Of a DNA stretch of 64,000 bases, positions 44,192 to 53,426 are shown piece after piece (position 1 is the first letter of the stretch; each line of letters begins with the position of its first letter). The DNA is taken from positions 124,001-188,000 of the forward strand of contig NZ_FNOH01000001.1 of the NCBI RefSeq assembly GCF_900106535.1, read 5' to 3'. The notes under the pieces are model-generated. The model searched no databases. It was given only the letters and a program-made list of their open reading frames with translations, and was not told the origin of the DNA. Position numbers and translations under genes: made by a program. This stretch comes from Myxococcus xanthus. GTDB taxonomy: Bacteria; Myxococcota; Myxococcia; Myxococcales; Myxococcaceae.

Positions 44192-45163
44192 TCAGAGGTC
44201 CAGCACCAGCCGCTTGGAGCGGGCGCGTGACACGCAGACGAGCATGCGCTGGTCACCCGCGGGCTCCGCCTGGAAGAAGGTGTCGCGGTGGTCGGGCTGG
44301 CCATCGCAGACCCGTGTGACGCAGGTGCCGCACGTCCCGGCCTCGCAGTCACTGGGGATGCGCACACCGTTGCGACGCAGCACGTTGAGCACCGACTGGC
44401 CGACGGGTACCTGCAGCACCTGGCCCGTGCTGCGGATGGTCACCTCGAAACCCTGCTCCTCCCGGCCCGTGGCGGCGCTGGTGCCCTCGGCGGTGAAGGA
44501 CTCGAAGTGCACCTTCTCCCAAGGCCAGCGGTGCAGGGTGGCCGCGTCGCGCACGGCTTTCATCAACCCCGTGGGACCGCAGCAGTACAGCCGGGCCCCC
44601 GGCTGTCGCGTGGCCAGCAGTCCCTTCACGTCCAGGCCCCGGGCCGGGTCCCCTCCGTCGAAGGAGAAGCGCACGTGCTCGGCGAAGGGCGCCTGGGAGA
44701 GCAGTTCGTGGAAGGCGGTGCGGCCGGGCGCGCGCGCGCAGTAGTGCAGCGTGTAGTCCGCGCCGGTGCGCTGAAGCACGCGCGCCATGGACAGTATGGG
44801 GGTGATTCCGATGCCTCCCGCCACCAGCACGTAGCTGCGCGCGAACAGCAGGGGGAAGTTGTTGCGAGGAGGCTTCACCTCCAGCACGTCCCCCTCGTGC
44901 ACCCGTTCGTGCATGGCGTTCGAGCCCCCGCGGCCCTTGGCATCGCGGGCCACGGCGATGACGTAGTGGTGGGTCTCCTCCGGGTCGTTGCAGAGTGAAT
45001 ACGCGCGCAGGAAGTCTCCCGGACCTGGGACGCGGACCTCCAGGTGGGCGCCGGCCTCGAAGGGGGGCAGGGGGCCTCCCTCCGTCGCGACCAGCTCGTA
45101 CGACAGGATGTCCTCGGCCTCGCGAGTCACGCGCGCGACCCGGACGCGCAGGATGTCATTCAT
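44192..45163 (-). CDS. Flavin reductase with 2Fe-2S ferredoxin domain (phthalate/vanillate O-demethylase reductase type)
   Basis: 323 residues from ATG 45163 with GGGAGAG upstream. Order: FAD-binding barrel (RAYSLCNDPEE), NAD-binding domain (GGIGITPILSM, CCGPTGLM), and a C-terminal [2Fe-2S] plant-type ferredoxin domain with ligands CEAGTCGTC and a later Cys (MLVCVSRA). It passes electrons from NADH to an oxygenase, as in VanB/PobB-type systems. No oxygenase component is nearby, so its partner is elsewhere. The hemerythrin gene diverges upstream. Confidence 0.94.
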   Translation of the reverse strand: MNDILRVRVARVTREAEDILSYELVATEGGPLPPFEAGAHLEVRVPGPGDFLRAYSLCNDPEETHHYVIAVARDAKGRGGSNAMHERVHEGDVLEVKPPRNNFPLLFARSYVLVAGGIGITPILSMARVLQRTGADYTLHYCARAPGRTAFHELLSQAPFAEHVRFSFDGGDPARGLDVKGLLATRQPGARLYCCGPTGLMKAVRDAATLHRWPWEKVHFESFTAEGTSAATGREEQGFEVTIRSTGQVLQVPVGQSVLNVLRRNGVRIPSDCEAGTCGTCVTRVCDGQPDHRDTFFQAEPAGDQRMLVCVSRARSKRLVLDL

Positions 45164-45443
45164 CACGGTGCTCTCCCTTCCCCAGTCCCACCAGCGGCGC
45201 ACCCCATCCTCCCGAGGTACGGTGGCACGGACATTGGCCCGCGAAACGCCCACGGGTGATTGCCCGGGAGTCTCGGAGCCCGTCGCATCCCCAGCGGTGT
45301 GGCGGGTTGCCCGTTGAGCGGCCGTGCGGCCAGGCCGCCCATGTGCCGCTCGCGCATCCAAGCGGCGTCATCCCCACCATCCACGACATGCCGCGCTGCG
45401 CCAGGGGGCCAGCGGCCAACGAACTCTTCAGGGAGGTGAGTCC

Positions 45444-46079
45444 ATGGATGCCATCGCGTTGCTGAAGGCGGACCACAAGACGGCGGAGCAGTTGTTTCGA
45501 AAGTTCGAGAAGGCGGGCCCCAATGCACACAAGTTGAAGCGTCGGCTGGTGGACCAGATGGTCACCGAACTGGCCGTGCACGCCGTCATCGAGGAGCAGG
45601 TGTTCTACCCCGCGGTTCGTTCACGCTCGGAGGAGTTGGGGCCGGACGTGCTGCGCTCGTTGGAGGAGCACCACGTGGTGAAGTGGCTGCTGGCGGAGCT
45701 GGACGGAATGTCTCCGGAAGCCGAGCGTTTCGACGCGAAGGTGCAGGTGTTGATGGAGAACGTGCGCGCGCACGTCCTGCAGGAGGAGAGCGACCTCTTC
45801 CCGGCGCTGAAGAAGGTCTTCCGTCCGCAGGAACTTCGGACGATGGGCGACGTGCTGGAGATGTCGCGGAAGGCGGCGCCCACGCGGCCGCACCCGATGG
45901 CGCCGGACACGCCGCCCGGCAACCTGGTCGTGGGCGCGGTGTCGGCGGTGATGGACATGGGCCGGGATGCGCTGAGGGCCGCGCGGCGGAAGGCCACCAC
46001 GAAGGTGCGCTCGGTGGCGAGCCGGGGCCCCGGTCAGGTGGTGCGGGAGATGGCCGGCGCCGAAGCCAGCGGTCCGTGA
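45444..46079 (+). CDS. Hemerythrin HHE cation-binding domain protein
   Basis: 211 residues from ATG 45444 (GGGAGG 9 nt before). The N-terminal 130 residues form the HHE helical bundle with metal-ligand patterns LLKADHKTAEQLF, HAVIEEQVFYP, SLEEHHVVKWLL and HVLQEESDLFP. Such proteins hold a di-iron centre and sense or bind O2 or NO. The C-terminus is basic and disordered (RRKATTKVRSVASRGPG). It diverges from the flavin/2Fe-2S reductase, a possible redox partner. It is ended by the hairpin at 46111. Confidence 0.9.
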   Translation: MDAIALLKADHKTAEQLFRKFEKAGPNAHKLKRRLVDQMVTELAVHAVIEEQVFYPAVRSRSEELGPDVLRSLEEHHVVKWLLAELDGMSPEAERFDAKVQVLMENVRAHVLQEESDLFPALKKVFRPQELRTMGDVLEMSRKAAPTRPHPMAPDTPPGNLVVGAVSAVMDMGRDALRAARRKATTKVRSVASRGPGQVVREMAGAEASGP

Positions 46080-46110
46080 CATTCCGCCGGGACAGGATTC
46101 CGGCCAGTCC

Positions 46111-46144
46111 GGCGCTCCTTCTTCCCGGAGGGAGAAGGAGCGCC
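46111..46144 (+). terminator. Strong hairpin after the hemerythrin gene
   Basis: Perfect 12-bp stem GGCGCTCCTTCT (46111-46122) with AGAAGGAGCGCC (46133-46144) and a 10-nt loop, beginning 32 nt after the stop. No T-run follows. Confidence 0.65.
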
Positions 46145-46248
46145 CCGGGCACGGGCACGAGGAATATGAATGTCACCCGTTGACGGCCGTTCCAAGGGGT
46201 AAGGACGTTGCAGTACGACCCGCAGCGGCCCATTCCTGAGGAGGCACC

Positions 46249-46995
46249 ATGTTCGCTCGACCTGTTCGACCCCTGTTGCTGACAGCGATGTTGCTCACTG
46301 GCCTGACGGCCTTCGCGCAGCCCCAGCCCGTCTCCGCGCCGCGTGCGCAGGCCCCGGCGGGCATGCGGACGATTCGCGTGGAAGGCACCGGTGAGGTGAA
46401 GGCGCAGCCCGACGAGGCCTTCATCGACGTGGCGGTGGAGACGCTGGCGCCGAACGCGAAGGCGGCGGGCGAGCAGAACGCGAAGCGGATGGAGAAGGTG
46501 ATTGCGGCGCTGACGTCCGCGGGTATCGCGCGGCGGGACATCCAGACGCGTAACTACTCGGTGTACCCGGAGTACGCGCCGCCGCTGCCGAACCAGACGG
46601 AGCCGAAGCTGAAGGGCTACCGGGTGAGCAACCTGGTGAGCGTCCACGTGAAGGACCTGTCGCGGGTGGGGAACCTGCTGGACCAGGCCCTGGCGGCGGG
46701 CGCGAACCGGGTGGACTCGGTGCGCTTCGGGCTGAGCCGCCAGGAGGCGGTGCAGGGCGAGGCCCTGCGGCAGGCGGTGGCGCGGGCGCGCAAGTCGGCG
46801 GAGGTGCTGGCCGCGTCGCTGAACGTGAAGCTGGGCGCGGTGCTCGACGCGAGCACGGTGACGGAGCCGCCGCAGCTCTACCCGGCGCGCTTCGCGATGG
46901 CCGAGGTCGCGGATGCCCGCGCGATGGCGACGCCCATCCAGCCCGAGGAGCAGACGGTGCAGGCGAAGGTGACGCTCATCTTCGCCATCGAGTAG
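46249..46995 (+). CDS. SIMPL-domain (DUF541) periplasmic protein
   Basis: 248 residues from ATG 46249 with GAGGAGG upstream. Signal peptide MFARPVRPLLLTAMLLTGLTAFAQ. The mature part has the DUF541/SIMPL opening IRVEGTGEVKAQPDEAFIDV, then VIAALTSAGIARRDIQTRNYSV and the closing QTVQAKVTLIFAIE. SIMPL proteins form ring-shaped periplasmic assemblies; in E. coli the relative is YggE, linked to oxidative stress. It has its own terminator hairpin at 47005. Confidence 0.92.
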   Translation: MFARPVRPLLLTAMLLTGLTAFAQPQPVSAPRAQAPAGMRTIRVEGTGEVKAQPDEAFIDVAVETLAPNAKAAGEQNAKRMEKVIAALTSAGIARRDIQTRNYSVYPEYAPPLPNQTEPKLKGYRVSNLVSVHVKDLSRVGNLLDQALAAGANRVDSVRFGLSRQEAVQGEALRQAVARARKSAEVLAASLNVKLGAVLDASTVTEPPQLYPARFAMAEVADARAMATPIQPEEQTVQAKVTLIFAIE

Positions 46996-47611
46996 TTCCG
47001 AGGGCCGTCGGGGGCTGACCGGTGCCCCCGACGGGAGTGCGCGCGTCGAGTGGTGGGACGACGTGCGGCTTCTTCCCCTTCCTTCACGGCGGTCCGGACG
47101 AGCGCATGGATGCCGATGCGCTGCTGTTCGAACTCCGCTCCCTCCGCTTCACGAAGGGGCTCGGCACGCCGTAGGCAGCCCCTCCGAGTTTCTCCTGCGA
47201 AAGCCCGAACCCGTCCTCATGCGCTTTGTTGACGCGGCCGTAGCGCTCGTCCGCGCTGACGAACGAGACCAGGGCGATGATGCGTCGAGCAGCATGGCCT
47301 GCTCCTCCTCACTGGCGCGCAGCCGCTCCGAGAGGGCTTTGTTGCGCTGAGACACCCGCGCGGGAGGTACTCCTCGGGCAGGCTTTACGAGGATGAAGGC
47401 CGACTGGTGCGTTCGAGGTCGGGGCATCCACGCAGGCCGAGGGGCCGTGCGGTGGAGCGCTTTACCGCCCTCCCGGTCGCCATCAAGGTGCACCTTGGGA
47501 AGCACCAGGTTCTCGGCCGCCAGGGCCATCCGCATGTTGAGGAAGAGACAGGAGCGGGCCGGCGCGGGCCGGCCGTCGCGATGAACTTCCACACGCGGGG
47601 GATACGAGCGC
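46996..47611. other. 616-bp gap, possibly holding a decayed minus-strand gene
   Basis: After the hairpin no real gene can be supported. On the minus strand short coding-like stretches occur in different frames (for example NKALSERLRASEEEQAM near 47310 and ALVSFVSADERYGRVNKAHE near 47240), which could be a decayed gene. The open frames spanning it give Arg/Ser-rich nonsense. Confidence 0.35.
47005..47034 (+). terminator. Hairpin after the SIMPL gene
   Basis: Perfect 11-bp stem CCGTCGGGGGC (47005-47015) with GCCCCCGACGG (47024-47034), 10 nt after the stop. A good structural terminator though lacking a T-tract. Confidence 0.65.
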
Positions 47612-48169
47612 ATGAGGGCAACGCGCGGTTGGAGGCTGATGGCATTCGGGCTGTTCGCCGTGTGGCTCGGTTGCGGCCAGCGGAACGAGAGCCGGGGGCC
47701 TCCATCCGCGAGTGAGCGAGAAGGCCGCTCGGATGTCCTTCGCGGCCTCGTGGCCTCACGCGAGCGGCCCCCGGAATCCGGGGCGCCTGGCTCCGGCTCA
47801 CTTCCCGTGGGCACGCAGGGGGCGGGGCAGGGAGGTTCAGGGCGACCAGCGCCCACGGAGCAGCTCCATGGCCGCGTGGAGTGGGTGGGCGACAACGAGC
47901 TGCTCATCCGCGGCGCTGACGGCGTGGAGTACGACGTCGGAGTGGATGAGCAGACCCGCCTCTTCATGAAGGGCGAGCTCGTCACGGGCCTGCGGGAGTA
48001 TCACGAGGGAGACGAGGTTCGTGTCACCTACGGCGATGGACCCGGAGGTCTGGTGGCGCACCGCGTGGATGGGATGCCGGGGCCCGGTGCCGAACCACCG
48101 CGTCAGCAAGAGTCAGCCCCACGCGAGGACACCGCGGGCCCAGGCGCGCCGCTCGATTCACTTCGCTGA
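47612..48169 (+). CDS. Small lipoprotein with a DUF5666-like OB/beta domain
   Basis: 185 residues from ATG 47612. The signal LMAFGLFAVWLGC ends in a lipobox. A long Ser/Gly/Pro linker leads to a compact beta domain (LHGRVEWVGDNELLIRGADG, VDEQTRLFMKGELV, YHEGDEVRVTYG) similar to DUF5666-like modules, followed by a Pro/Gly tail. It is probably anchored to the outer or inner membrane. It is convergent with the nuclease-like gene. The start is not marked by a clear ribosome site. Confidence 0.7.
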   Translation: MRATRGWRLMAFGLFAVWLGCGQRNESRGPPSASEREGRSDVLRGLVASRERPPESGAPGSGSLPVGTQGAGQGGSGRPAPTEQLHGRVEWVGDNELLIRGADGVEYDVGVDEQTRLFMKGELVTGLREYHEGDEVRVTYGDGPGGLVAHRVDGMPGPGAEPPRQQESAPREDTAGPGAPLDSLR

Positions 48170-48203
48170 AACCGAGGTCGGGGGCGTCTTTCGCGGGAGC
48201 GGG

Positions 48204-51194
48204 TCAGAACGCCCGGCCATCCACACGGAGGCCCGGGGATGAGCTGAGCCCTGGGGTTATCAGGTGGTGGTAGTCGAACGCCGCGCCGGGCGTGGCATCG
48301 GGCGACCGGTTGAAGGAGATGTTGTCGAAGGTGCCTCCGTAGGACATCTCATTGACGTTGCTCCCATCGGGCGAGAGGAGCCTGACGACGTCGCCATCGT
48401 TGTTGAGGCCCAGGCCGCCCGAGGATGCGGCCACGGTATCGGGCGTACCGGCCGGGAAGCCTCGAGCGCCACCAAAGACGACGAAGACCCGGCCGGGAGC
48501 GAGCGTGGTGCCGGGGGCGAAGACATGCCGCACGGATGCGGAGTCCGACAGGCTCCAGCGGGACAGGTCCGCGGTGGAGGTCCCCGCGTTGTACACCTCG
48601 ATGAATTCGTAGTGGGTGTCCGACACGGTCTGCCCGGGTGGGATGGGCTCGTTGGGCAGGACCTCGTTGATGATGAGGTTGGACAAGGGCTCCGGGTCCG
48701 TGACGCCGCCGGAGTCTCCCAGGTCGTAGCTGCTGATGACGGGATAGTGGTCGCTGACGATGTCGCCGTAGTTGGGAATCCACGCGTCCGGGCGCAGGAT
48801 TTCGACGGAGCCGGGCAGGTAGTTCGCGGCCAGCTCGTTGGAGACGAGCGTGTGGTCGATGGCGTCGGGATAGTCGACGGTGGTGCGCAAGCCGCGCAGG
48901 GACAGTGGCTCGGTGATGAAGGTGTAGCGCTGCGTGTCGGCCACGAACGGCGCGAAGGGGCTGGGCAGCGGGGCGCCGTCGCTGCCTTGGGTGATGGACT
49001 GGTCGACATCGTCATTCCAGTCGCCAATGACGAGCACGCGCTCGGAGGGCAGGGATGTGTCGAGATACGACTTGAGCGCCGCGCTGGAGCGTTGCCGCTG
49101 TTCGTAGGCGGTCTGGTTGTCGAACGCCTTCAGGTGAACGACGATGACGACCAGTGGAGTGCTCACTCCGTCGACGGTGGTGGTGAAGTCCACGCGCAGC
49201 GGCGGCCGGCCACCGAAGTCCGCGGCGTTCGCGGTGAGGATGAGCTGCGCCTCCTGAAGCGTGAGGGTGCTGTCGTAGAGGATGCCGGGCTTCTGCTCGC
49301 CATTGCTGTAGTAGGCCGTTCCGTTGGGGACGAAGGACGTGTCATTGGCGAGGAAGCCATTGAAGCCGGGAAGCTGCTCCTTGAGGGTGGCAAAGTCCGC
49401 GGCGTCCACCATCTCCACGAGGCCCCACACGTTGACCCCCGAGTCGCGAATGATGTCGCGCGCGTGGGCCATCTGAAGGTCGTCCGGCGGGCCCTGGGTG
49501 GGGGCACCGAACCACTCGAGGTTCCAATGGCCCACTGTGAGGGGTGCGCTGGCGGTGCGCACGTGGAGGACCATCGCGTGCCAGCCCTGTTTGCCCGTGG
49601 CGTCCGTCACCGTGACTGTGAATGCTGAGTACCCGAGCTCCGAGAGGGTGCCGCTGAGGGTGCCTGCTGTTGAGAGCGTGAGCCCCGAAGGCGGCATCCC
49701 CGACACGATGTGCCAGGAAAGCGGCGCCTTTCCGCCGGATGCTTGCAGTTGGGTGGCGTAGGGCAGGTCCTTGCGCGCATCGGGCAGCGATGTGGTGACG
49801 ACGGTGGGGAGTTCGTAGACCGTGAGGGTGAAGGCGCGTGTGCCCGTCCGTCCGTTCGCGTCGGTGACGACGGCCTGTCCGCTGGTGGTGCCGGGAGCGG
49901 GAGGCGTGCCTGAGAGCCGTCCGGAGGCGGAGAGCTGCAGCCAGGAGGGAAGGGGGCTGGCTGGAGCGAACGAATACGGCGCCTTTCCGCCGGTGACGGA
50001 GTACGTGGCGTTGAAGGACTGCGAGACATACCCGTCGAGCTGAATCGCAGGTCCATCCACGGACGGAGGCCGGTGCACGACAAGGTCGAGCGCCCGGGTG
50101 CCGACGCGTGCGTCGGCGTCGGTGACTTGGACGGAGAAGGAGAAGGTACCCGTCGTGGACGCGGTGCCTTCGAGCAGGCCGGCGCTGGTGAGCCGGATGC
50201 CGGCGGGAAGCGAACCCGCGCTGAGCACCCATGCATAAGGCGCCCGTCCACCCATCACCAACAGGCCTTGTCGATACGCGGCATCGGTATAGGCATCCGG
50301 TAGCGCGCTGGGGGTGAGGGTGATGCCGCCCTGGACGGTGAGGTTGAACGTGGCGGACGACGCACGGCCATTGGCGTCCTGGATTTCGACCGTGAAGGAG
50401 GCGGCTCCTGGTTCGCTGGGTGTCCCTCGGACACGGCTGGCATCCAGTTGGAGGCCCGTGGGCAAGGCACCTGAGGTGATGCGGAACGTGAGCGGTGGTC
50501 GCCCTCCAACGGCGTGAAGCTCCGTGGAGTAGGCCGCTCCGAGCGAGGCGGAGGGGAGCGTGTCGCTCGCGAGATAGGGCGCGGTGAAAGTGGAGAGCGA
50601 GAGGACACGTTGGCTCGAAAGCCCGGTGGCGTCCTGCACGTGGACGGTGACGGAGAAGGTGCCGGAGCTGGCGGGAACGCCGGAGATGTGCCCCTGTGTA
50701 TCGAGGCGCACGCCCGACGGGAGGGTGCCCTCCGCGAGCGTCCAGGTGTACGGCGTCGTGCCGCCCGAAGCATCGAGTTGCGCGGCGTAGTTGTCGCCGA
50801 CGTATGCATCGGGGAGCGTGGATGACGCGACCTGGAGGCCGGCGTTGAGCACCTCGAGCTCGAACGTGGCGCGAACAGTCCGTCCGCGGGAATCACGGAC
50901 CTCCGCGTCGAAGGATGAGGTGCCTGCCGATTGGGGCGTCCCGGTGATTTCGCCCAGGGTGGAGAGGCTGAGTCCGGTGGGCAGTGCGCCCTGCGCGACG
51001 CGCCACGAATAGGCAGGCGTGCCTCCCGAAGCGGTGAGGGAGCTGCGATAGGCCTGCGCGACGGATGCGGCGGCGAGCGCCTCCGTGGTGATGGCCAGTC
51101 CCGGTCCAGTCTCGTCAGTGCGGGGAGGCGCGGAGTCAGAACATGCGGTCAGCAGCAGCGCGAGGATGGGAAGCAGGGCGTGATGGGCGCGCAT
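48204..51194 (-). CDS. Multi-domain exported nuclease-like protein: Ig repeats, endonuclease/phosphatase fold, lamin-tail domain
   Basis: 996 residues from ATG 51194. The signal LPILALLLTAC ends in a lipobox. Residues 35-560 are six putative-Ig (He_PIG) repeats, each with a GGxxPYxWxxxxGxLPxGLxLxxxGxxxGTP phrase. Then follows an endonuclease/exonuclease/phosphatase domain (HWNLEWFGAP, VVIVVHLKA, VLVIGDWNDDVDQ, VSDHYPVISSYD), with the catalytic His-Asp pairs in the family places, and a C-terminal lamin-tail domain (LIINEVLPNEP, YEFIEVYNAG, WSLSDSASVR). It is likely a surface-bound nuclease that hydrolyses extracellular DNA, relevant to feeding or biofilm turnover. Its leader contains overlapping hairpins that include the ribosome site (51198-51224). 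Confidence 0.92.
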   Translation of the reverse strand: MRAHHALLPILALLLTACSDSAPPRTDETGPGLAITTEALAAASVAQAYRSSLTASGGTPAYSWRVAQGALPTGLSLSTLGEITGTPQSAGTSSFDAEVRDSRGRTVRATFELEVLNAGLQVASSTLPDAYVGDNYAAQLDASGGTTPYTWTLAEGTLPSGVRLDTQGHISGVPASSGTFSVTVHVQDATGLSSQRVLSLSTFTAPYLASDTLPSASLGAAYSTELHAVGGRPPLTFRITSGALPTGLQLDASRVRGTPSEPGAASFTVEIQDANGRASSATFNLTVQGGITLTPSALPDAYTDAAYRQGLLVMGGRAPYAWVLSAGSLPAGIRLTSAGLLEGTASTTGTFSFSVQVTDADARVGTRALDLVVHRPPSVDGPAIQLDGYVSQSFNATYSVTGGKAPYSFAPASPLPSWLQLSASGRLSGTPPAPGTTSGQAVVTDANGRTGTRAFTLTVYELPTVVTTSLPDARKDLPYATQLQASGGKAPLSWHIVSGMPPSGLTLSTAGTLSGTLSELGYSAFTVTVTDATGKQGWHAMVLHVRTASAPLTVGHWNLEWFGAPTQGPPDDLQMAHARDIIRDSGVNVWGLVEMVDAADFATLKEQLPGFNGFLANDTSFVPNGTAYYSNGEQKPGILYDSTLTLQEAQLILTANAADFGGRPPLRVDFTTTVDGVSTPLVVIVVHLKAFDNQTAYEQRQRSSAALKSYLDTSLPSERVLVIGDWNDDVDQSITQGSDGAPLPSPFAPFVADTQRYTFITEPLSLRGLRTTVDYPDAIDHTLVSNELAANYLPGSVEILRPDAWIPNYGDIVSDHYPVISSYDLGDSGGVTDPEPLSNLIINEVLPNEPIPPGQTVSDTHYEFIEVYNAGTSTADLSRWSLSDSASVRHVFAPGTTLAPGRVFVVFGGARGFPAGTPDTVAASSGGLGLNNDGDVVRLLSPDGSNVNEMSYGGTFDNISFNRSPDATPGAAFDYHHLITPGLSSSPGLRVDGRAF

Positions 51195-51197
51195 GAA

Positions 51198-51224
51198 GAC
51201 TCCGGCCCGCGAAGGAGTCGGGCC
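51198..51224 (-). promoter_or_regulatory. Overlapping stems at the ribosome site of the nuclease-like gene
   Basis: GACTCC (51198-51203) can pair with GGAGTC (51214-51219), and GGCCCG (51204-51209) with CGGGCC (51219-51224). The stems interleave, so they form a pseudoknot or exclude one another. The GGAG that should serve as the ribosome site lies in the stem closest to the ATG at 51194. Confidence 0.4.
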
Positions 51225-51302
51225 CACGGATGAGGTGTCGGCACTGTAGAGGCAGCCGTGACGACGGCGCACAGGGTCCCACTGTACCCAGAGCAAAGAA
51301 AA

Positions 51303-51331
51303 GGGCCGCGGCTCACAAGGAGCCGCGGCCC
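51303..51331 (-). terminator. Rho-independent terminator of the Cys-rich lipoprotein gene
   Basis: Perfect 11-bp GC stem (GGGCCGCGGCT with AGCCGCGGCCC, 7-nt loop), followed on the minus strand by CCTTTTCTTTG, a genuine T-rich tract. It lies 26 nt past the stop at 51358. The best-formed intrinsic terminator in the window. Confidence 0.85.
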
Positions 51332-51357
51332 GGAGGCTTCAGAGTGAAACCATTAGA

Positions 51358-53307
51358 CTACAGGTTGGGCACGCCCCACGAAGGAGCACCCACCGCCCAG
51401 TCTTCCTTCATGTTGGTGTCCGTCGCGCTGATGCGGCGGACGCTGTTGCTCGTGGCATCAGCGTTGTTCGGAATGCCCGCCCAGGATGCGGACACGTCAC
51501 CAGCGGAGGGCGTGGACGTGTTGGTGCAGGGGGCACCGTTGCAATCCACCGGGGACCACTGACCAGCGGCCTGCATGGCCTGCAGGTTGCCCGGGAATGC
51601 ACCAGGCGGAGTTCCCGCGGCACGGAAGGGCACCGCATCCTGGATAGCGCCTGCGGCGTCCTTCACGAGGATGACGCGGCTGGAGTAGGTGATCGCGGAG
51701 TCCGTGCCCTTGCTTTCGCCGACGAAGTCCCAAGCCGTGTCGTAGTTGCCAGCCGCGGTGCTCGTGGGGAACTGGTCCTTGGACGTGGTCTCCGCCTTCA
51801 CGGTGGCGGGCGCATTGATATGCACCACGATGATGTCTCCCGCAGCGACGTCCACGTCAGGGAGCCTCGCCAACAGCCGAGCAGTAGTCACATCCATCTC
51901 AACGGTGATATTGTTGGTTGTTCCCGCAGTAATGACCTGCAGCTCGACCAGATCCTGGTGCGACGCGGCGTTCGGCTGCACCTCGGTCAGACGGAGAACG
52001 GCCGGCGTGCGGAAGCCGCGGAACGCCTGCGTGCTGCCCTCGGCGGCCACAACGCCACCCGCCAAGTCCGTCACGGTGTTCGCAACGGTGACAGAGTAGT
52101 TGGTGCCCGGGGTCTGCTCGCTCGTGGTCAGGAAGACCTGCTTCCCTTCGACGCGGAACGCGGAAACAGTCAGGCTCTCGGTGAGCGTGAACTGCTCCGG
52201 CGCGTTGGTGATGCTCGCCGCCGAGATGTTGCGGCTGAAGCTGAGCACAAGCTCCGTCAGCGATGTCGCGGAAGCCGACTCGAACGTCGGCGCGGCGCAG
52301 CCCGACAGGGTGAGCTCAGACGCCGTGAACGCGGACGGCTGCGCGTTGGCGTCGAACCGCCAGATGGGGCCCGCGTTCAGCGTGAACGTGCAGCCCTGGG
52401 TGATGTCGAGCTCGGTGGCGAGCGTCGCGGGCACGCGGAGCCGGAAGTTGGCGGCGCCAGCGGTGACACCCGCGGTGGTGATCTGGAATCCAGTGTAGCC
52501 GGCGCCAATGCCACTGCCGGCCGCGGCAATCGTGCCCGTCAGGTAGGTGAGCTCGGACTCCACGGAGTCCAGACCGGTCACCAGCGTGTCCGACGTGTCC
52601 GCGGAGCGGTTCACGGCGAGGCCGGCCGGCGTGGCCGTCGACTGGGTCTGAACCGGGTGGCCTTGGCTGATGACCGTGGTTCCGGTGACGGCGGACGCGG
52701 AGCGCAGACCGCCGTCGGTCGCCTTCGACGACACGGAGAAGCTGACCCGGTCACCCACGGCGACCGCGGCCAGCGCCGTCGCGTCGGACACGAACAGGGC
52801 GGGGCCCTGGGCCTCGGCCTGGACGAAGAAGCCGGGGAGCTCGCTGCTGCCCGTCACCGCGGGCTTGATGAACGTGACGAACGCACCCTCGATGGCCAGC
52901 GCGGGGTCGAGCGCGCCATCCGCCGCATCCCGGACCGCCTGGATCTGCGTGCTGGTCGTCGCCACCGGCGTGACAAAGCCCGAGTCCTCGCACGTGCTCG
53001 TCGTGGTGTTGCAGGTCTCGGTCAGACCGCAGGTCGCGTTGCTGGTGCAGCCCTCCGGGTCGGTGCCCGCGTCGCCTTCGCCGGCATCCGGCTCGGTGCC
53101 CGCGTCTTCCTCGGTGCCCGCATCCGGGCCCTGGGTGATGTCGCGCTGCTCGCACGTTCCAGAGTTACAGGTCCACTGCTTGCCAGCGGCCGGCGTGCCC
53201 TTGTCCGTGCGGCAGTCAAACTGGTCAACGCATTCGTCGCCACATCCCGTGCCCATCGTGACCATCACGGCCGTGACGACCGCCGGGAGCCAAAATCGTC
53301 TCTGCAT
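51358..53307 (-). CDS. Cys-rich lipoprotein with Ig-like and lamin-tail-like domains
   Basis: 649 residues from ATG 53307 behind GGAGGGG. Signal MQRRFWLPAVVTAVMVTMGTGC with lipobox. The N-terminus has Dickkopf-like Cys-rich motifs (DQFDCRTDKGTPAAGKQWTC, CTSNATCGLTETC) broken by an acidic Asp/Ala/Gly linker (DAGTEEDAGTEPDAGEGDAG). An Ig-like middle follows (VLSFSRNISAAS, TVTDLAGGVVA, an SbsA-type Ig phrase). The C-terminal part resembles a lamin-tail domain (LRLTEVQPNAASHQDLVELQ, AGDIIVVHINAP, WAGIPNNADATSNS). Such proteins are common at myxobacterial surfaces; the role is unknown. It ends in a good terminator. Confidence 0.88.
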   Translation of the reverse strand: MQRRFWLPAVVTAVMVTMGTGCGDECVDQFDCRTDKGTPAAGKQWTCNSGTCEQRDITQGPDAGTEEDAGTEPDAGEGDAGTDPEGCTSNATCGLTETCNTTTSTCEDSGFVTPVATTSTQIQAVRDAADGALDPALAIEGAFVTFIKPAVTGSSELPGFFVQAEAQGPALFVSDATALAAVAVGDRVSFSVSSKATDGGLRSASAVTGTTVISQGHPVQTQSTATPAGLAVNRSADTSDTLVTGLDSVESELTYLTGTIAAAGSGIGAGYTGFQITTAGVTAGAANFRLRVPATLATELDITQGCTFTLNAGPIWRFDANAQPSAFTASELTLSGCAAPTFESASATSLTELVLSFSRNISAASITNAPEQFTLTESLTVSAFRVEGKQVFLTTSEQTPGTNYSVTVANTVTDLAGGVVAAEGSTQAFRGFRTPAVLRLTEVQPNAASHQDLVELQVITAGTTNNITVEMDVTTARLLARLPDVDVAAGDIIVVHINAPATVKAETTSKDQFPTSTAAGNYDTAWDFVGESKGTDSAITYSSRVILVKDAAGAIQDAVPFRAAGTPPGAFPGNLQAMQAAGQWSPVDCNGAPCTNTSTPSAGDVSASWAGIPNNADATSNSVRRISATDTNMKEDWAVGAPSWGVPNL

Positions 53308-53426
53308 GAGTTCCCCTCCATGGGAAGCAGGTTGCGTCCCCCTTACACCTGAACCGGAGGGCAATCCAATGTCCGCTCCTGGTGACATGGGCATTTCACA
53401 CAAGGGGTGCCCGGATTTTCAGGCGT

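Noticed and set aside
47149..47985. 278-codon minus-strand open frame
   Set aside because: Arg/Ser/Pro-rich and overlapping the lipoprotein gene; short coding-like phrases switch frame, so no intact gene.
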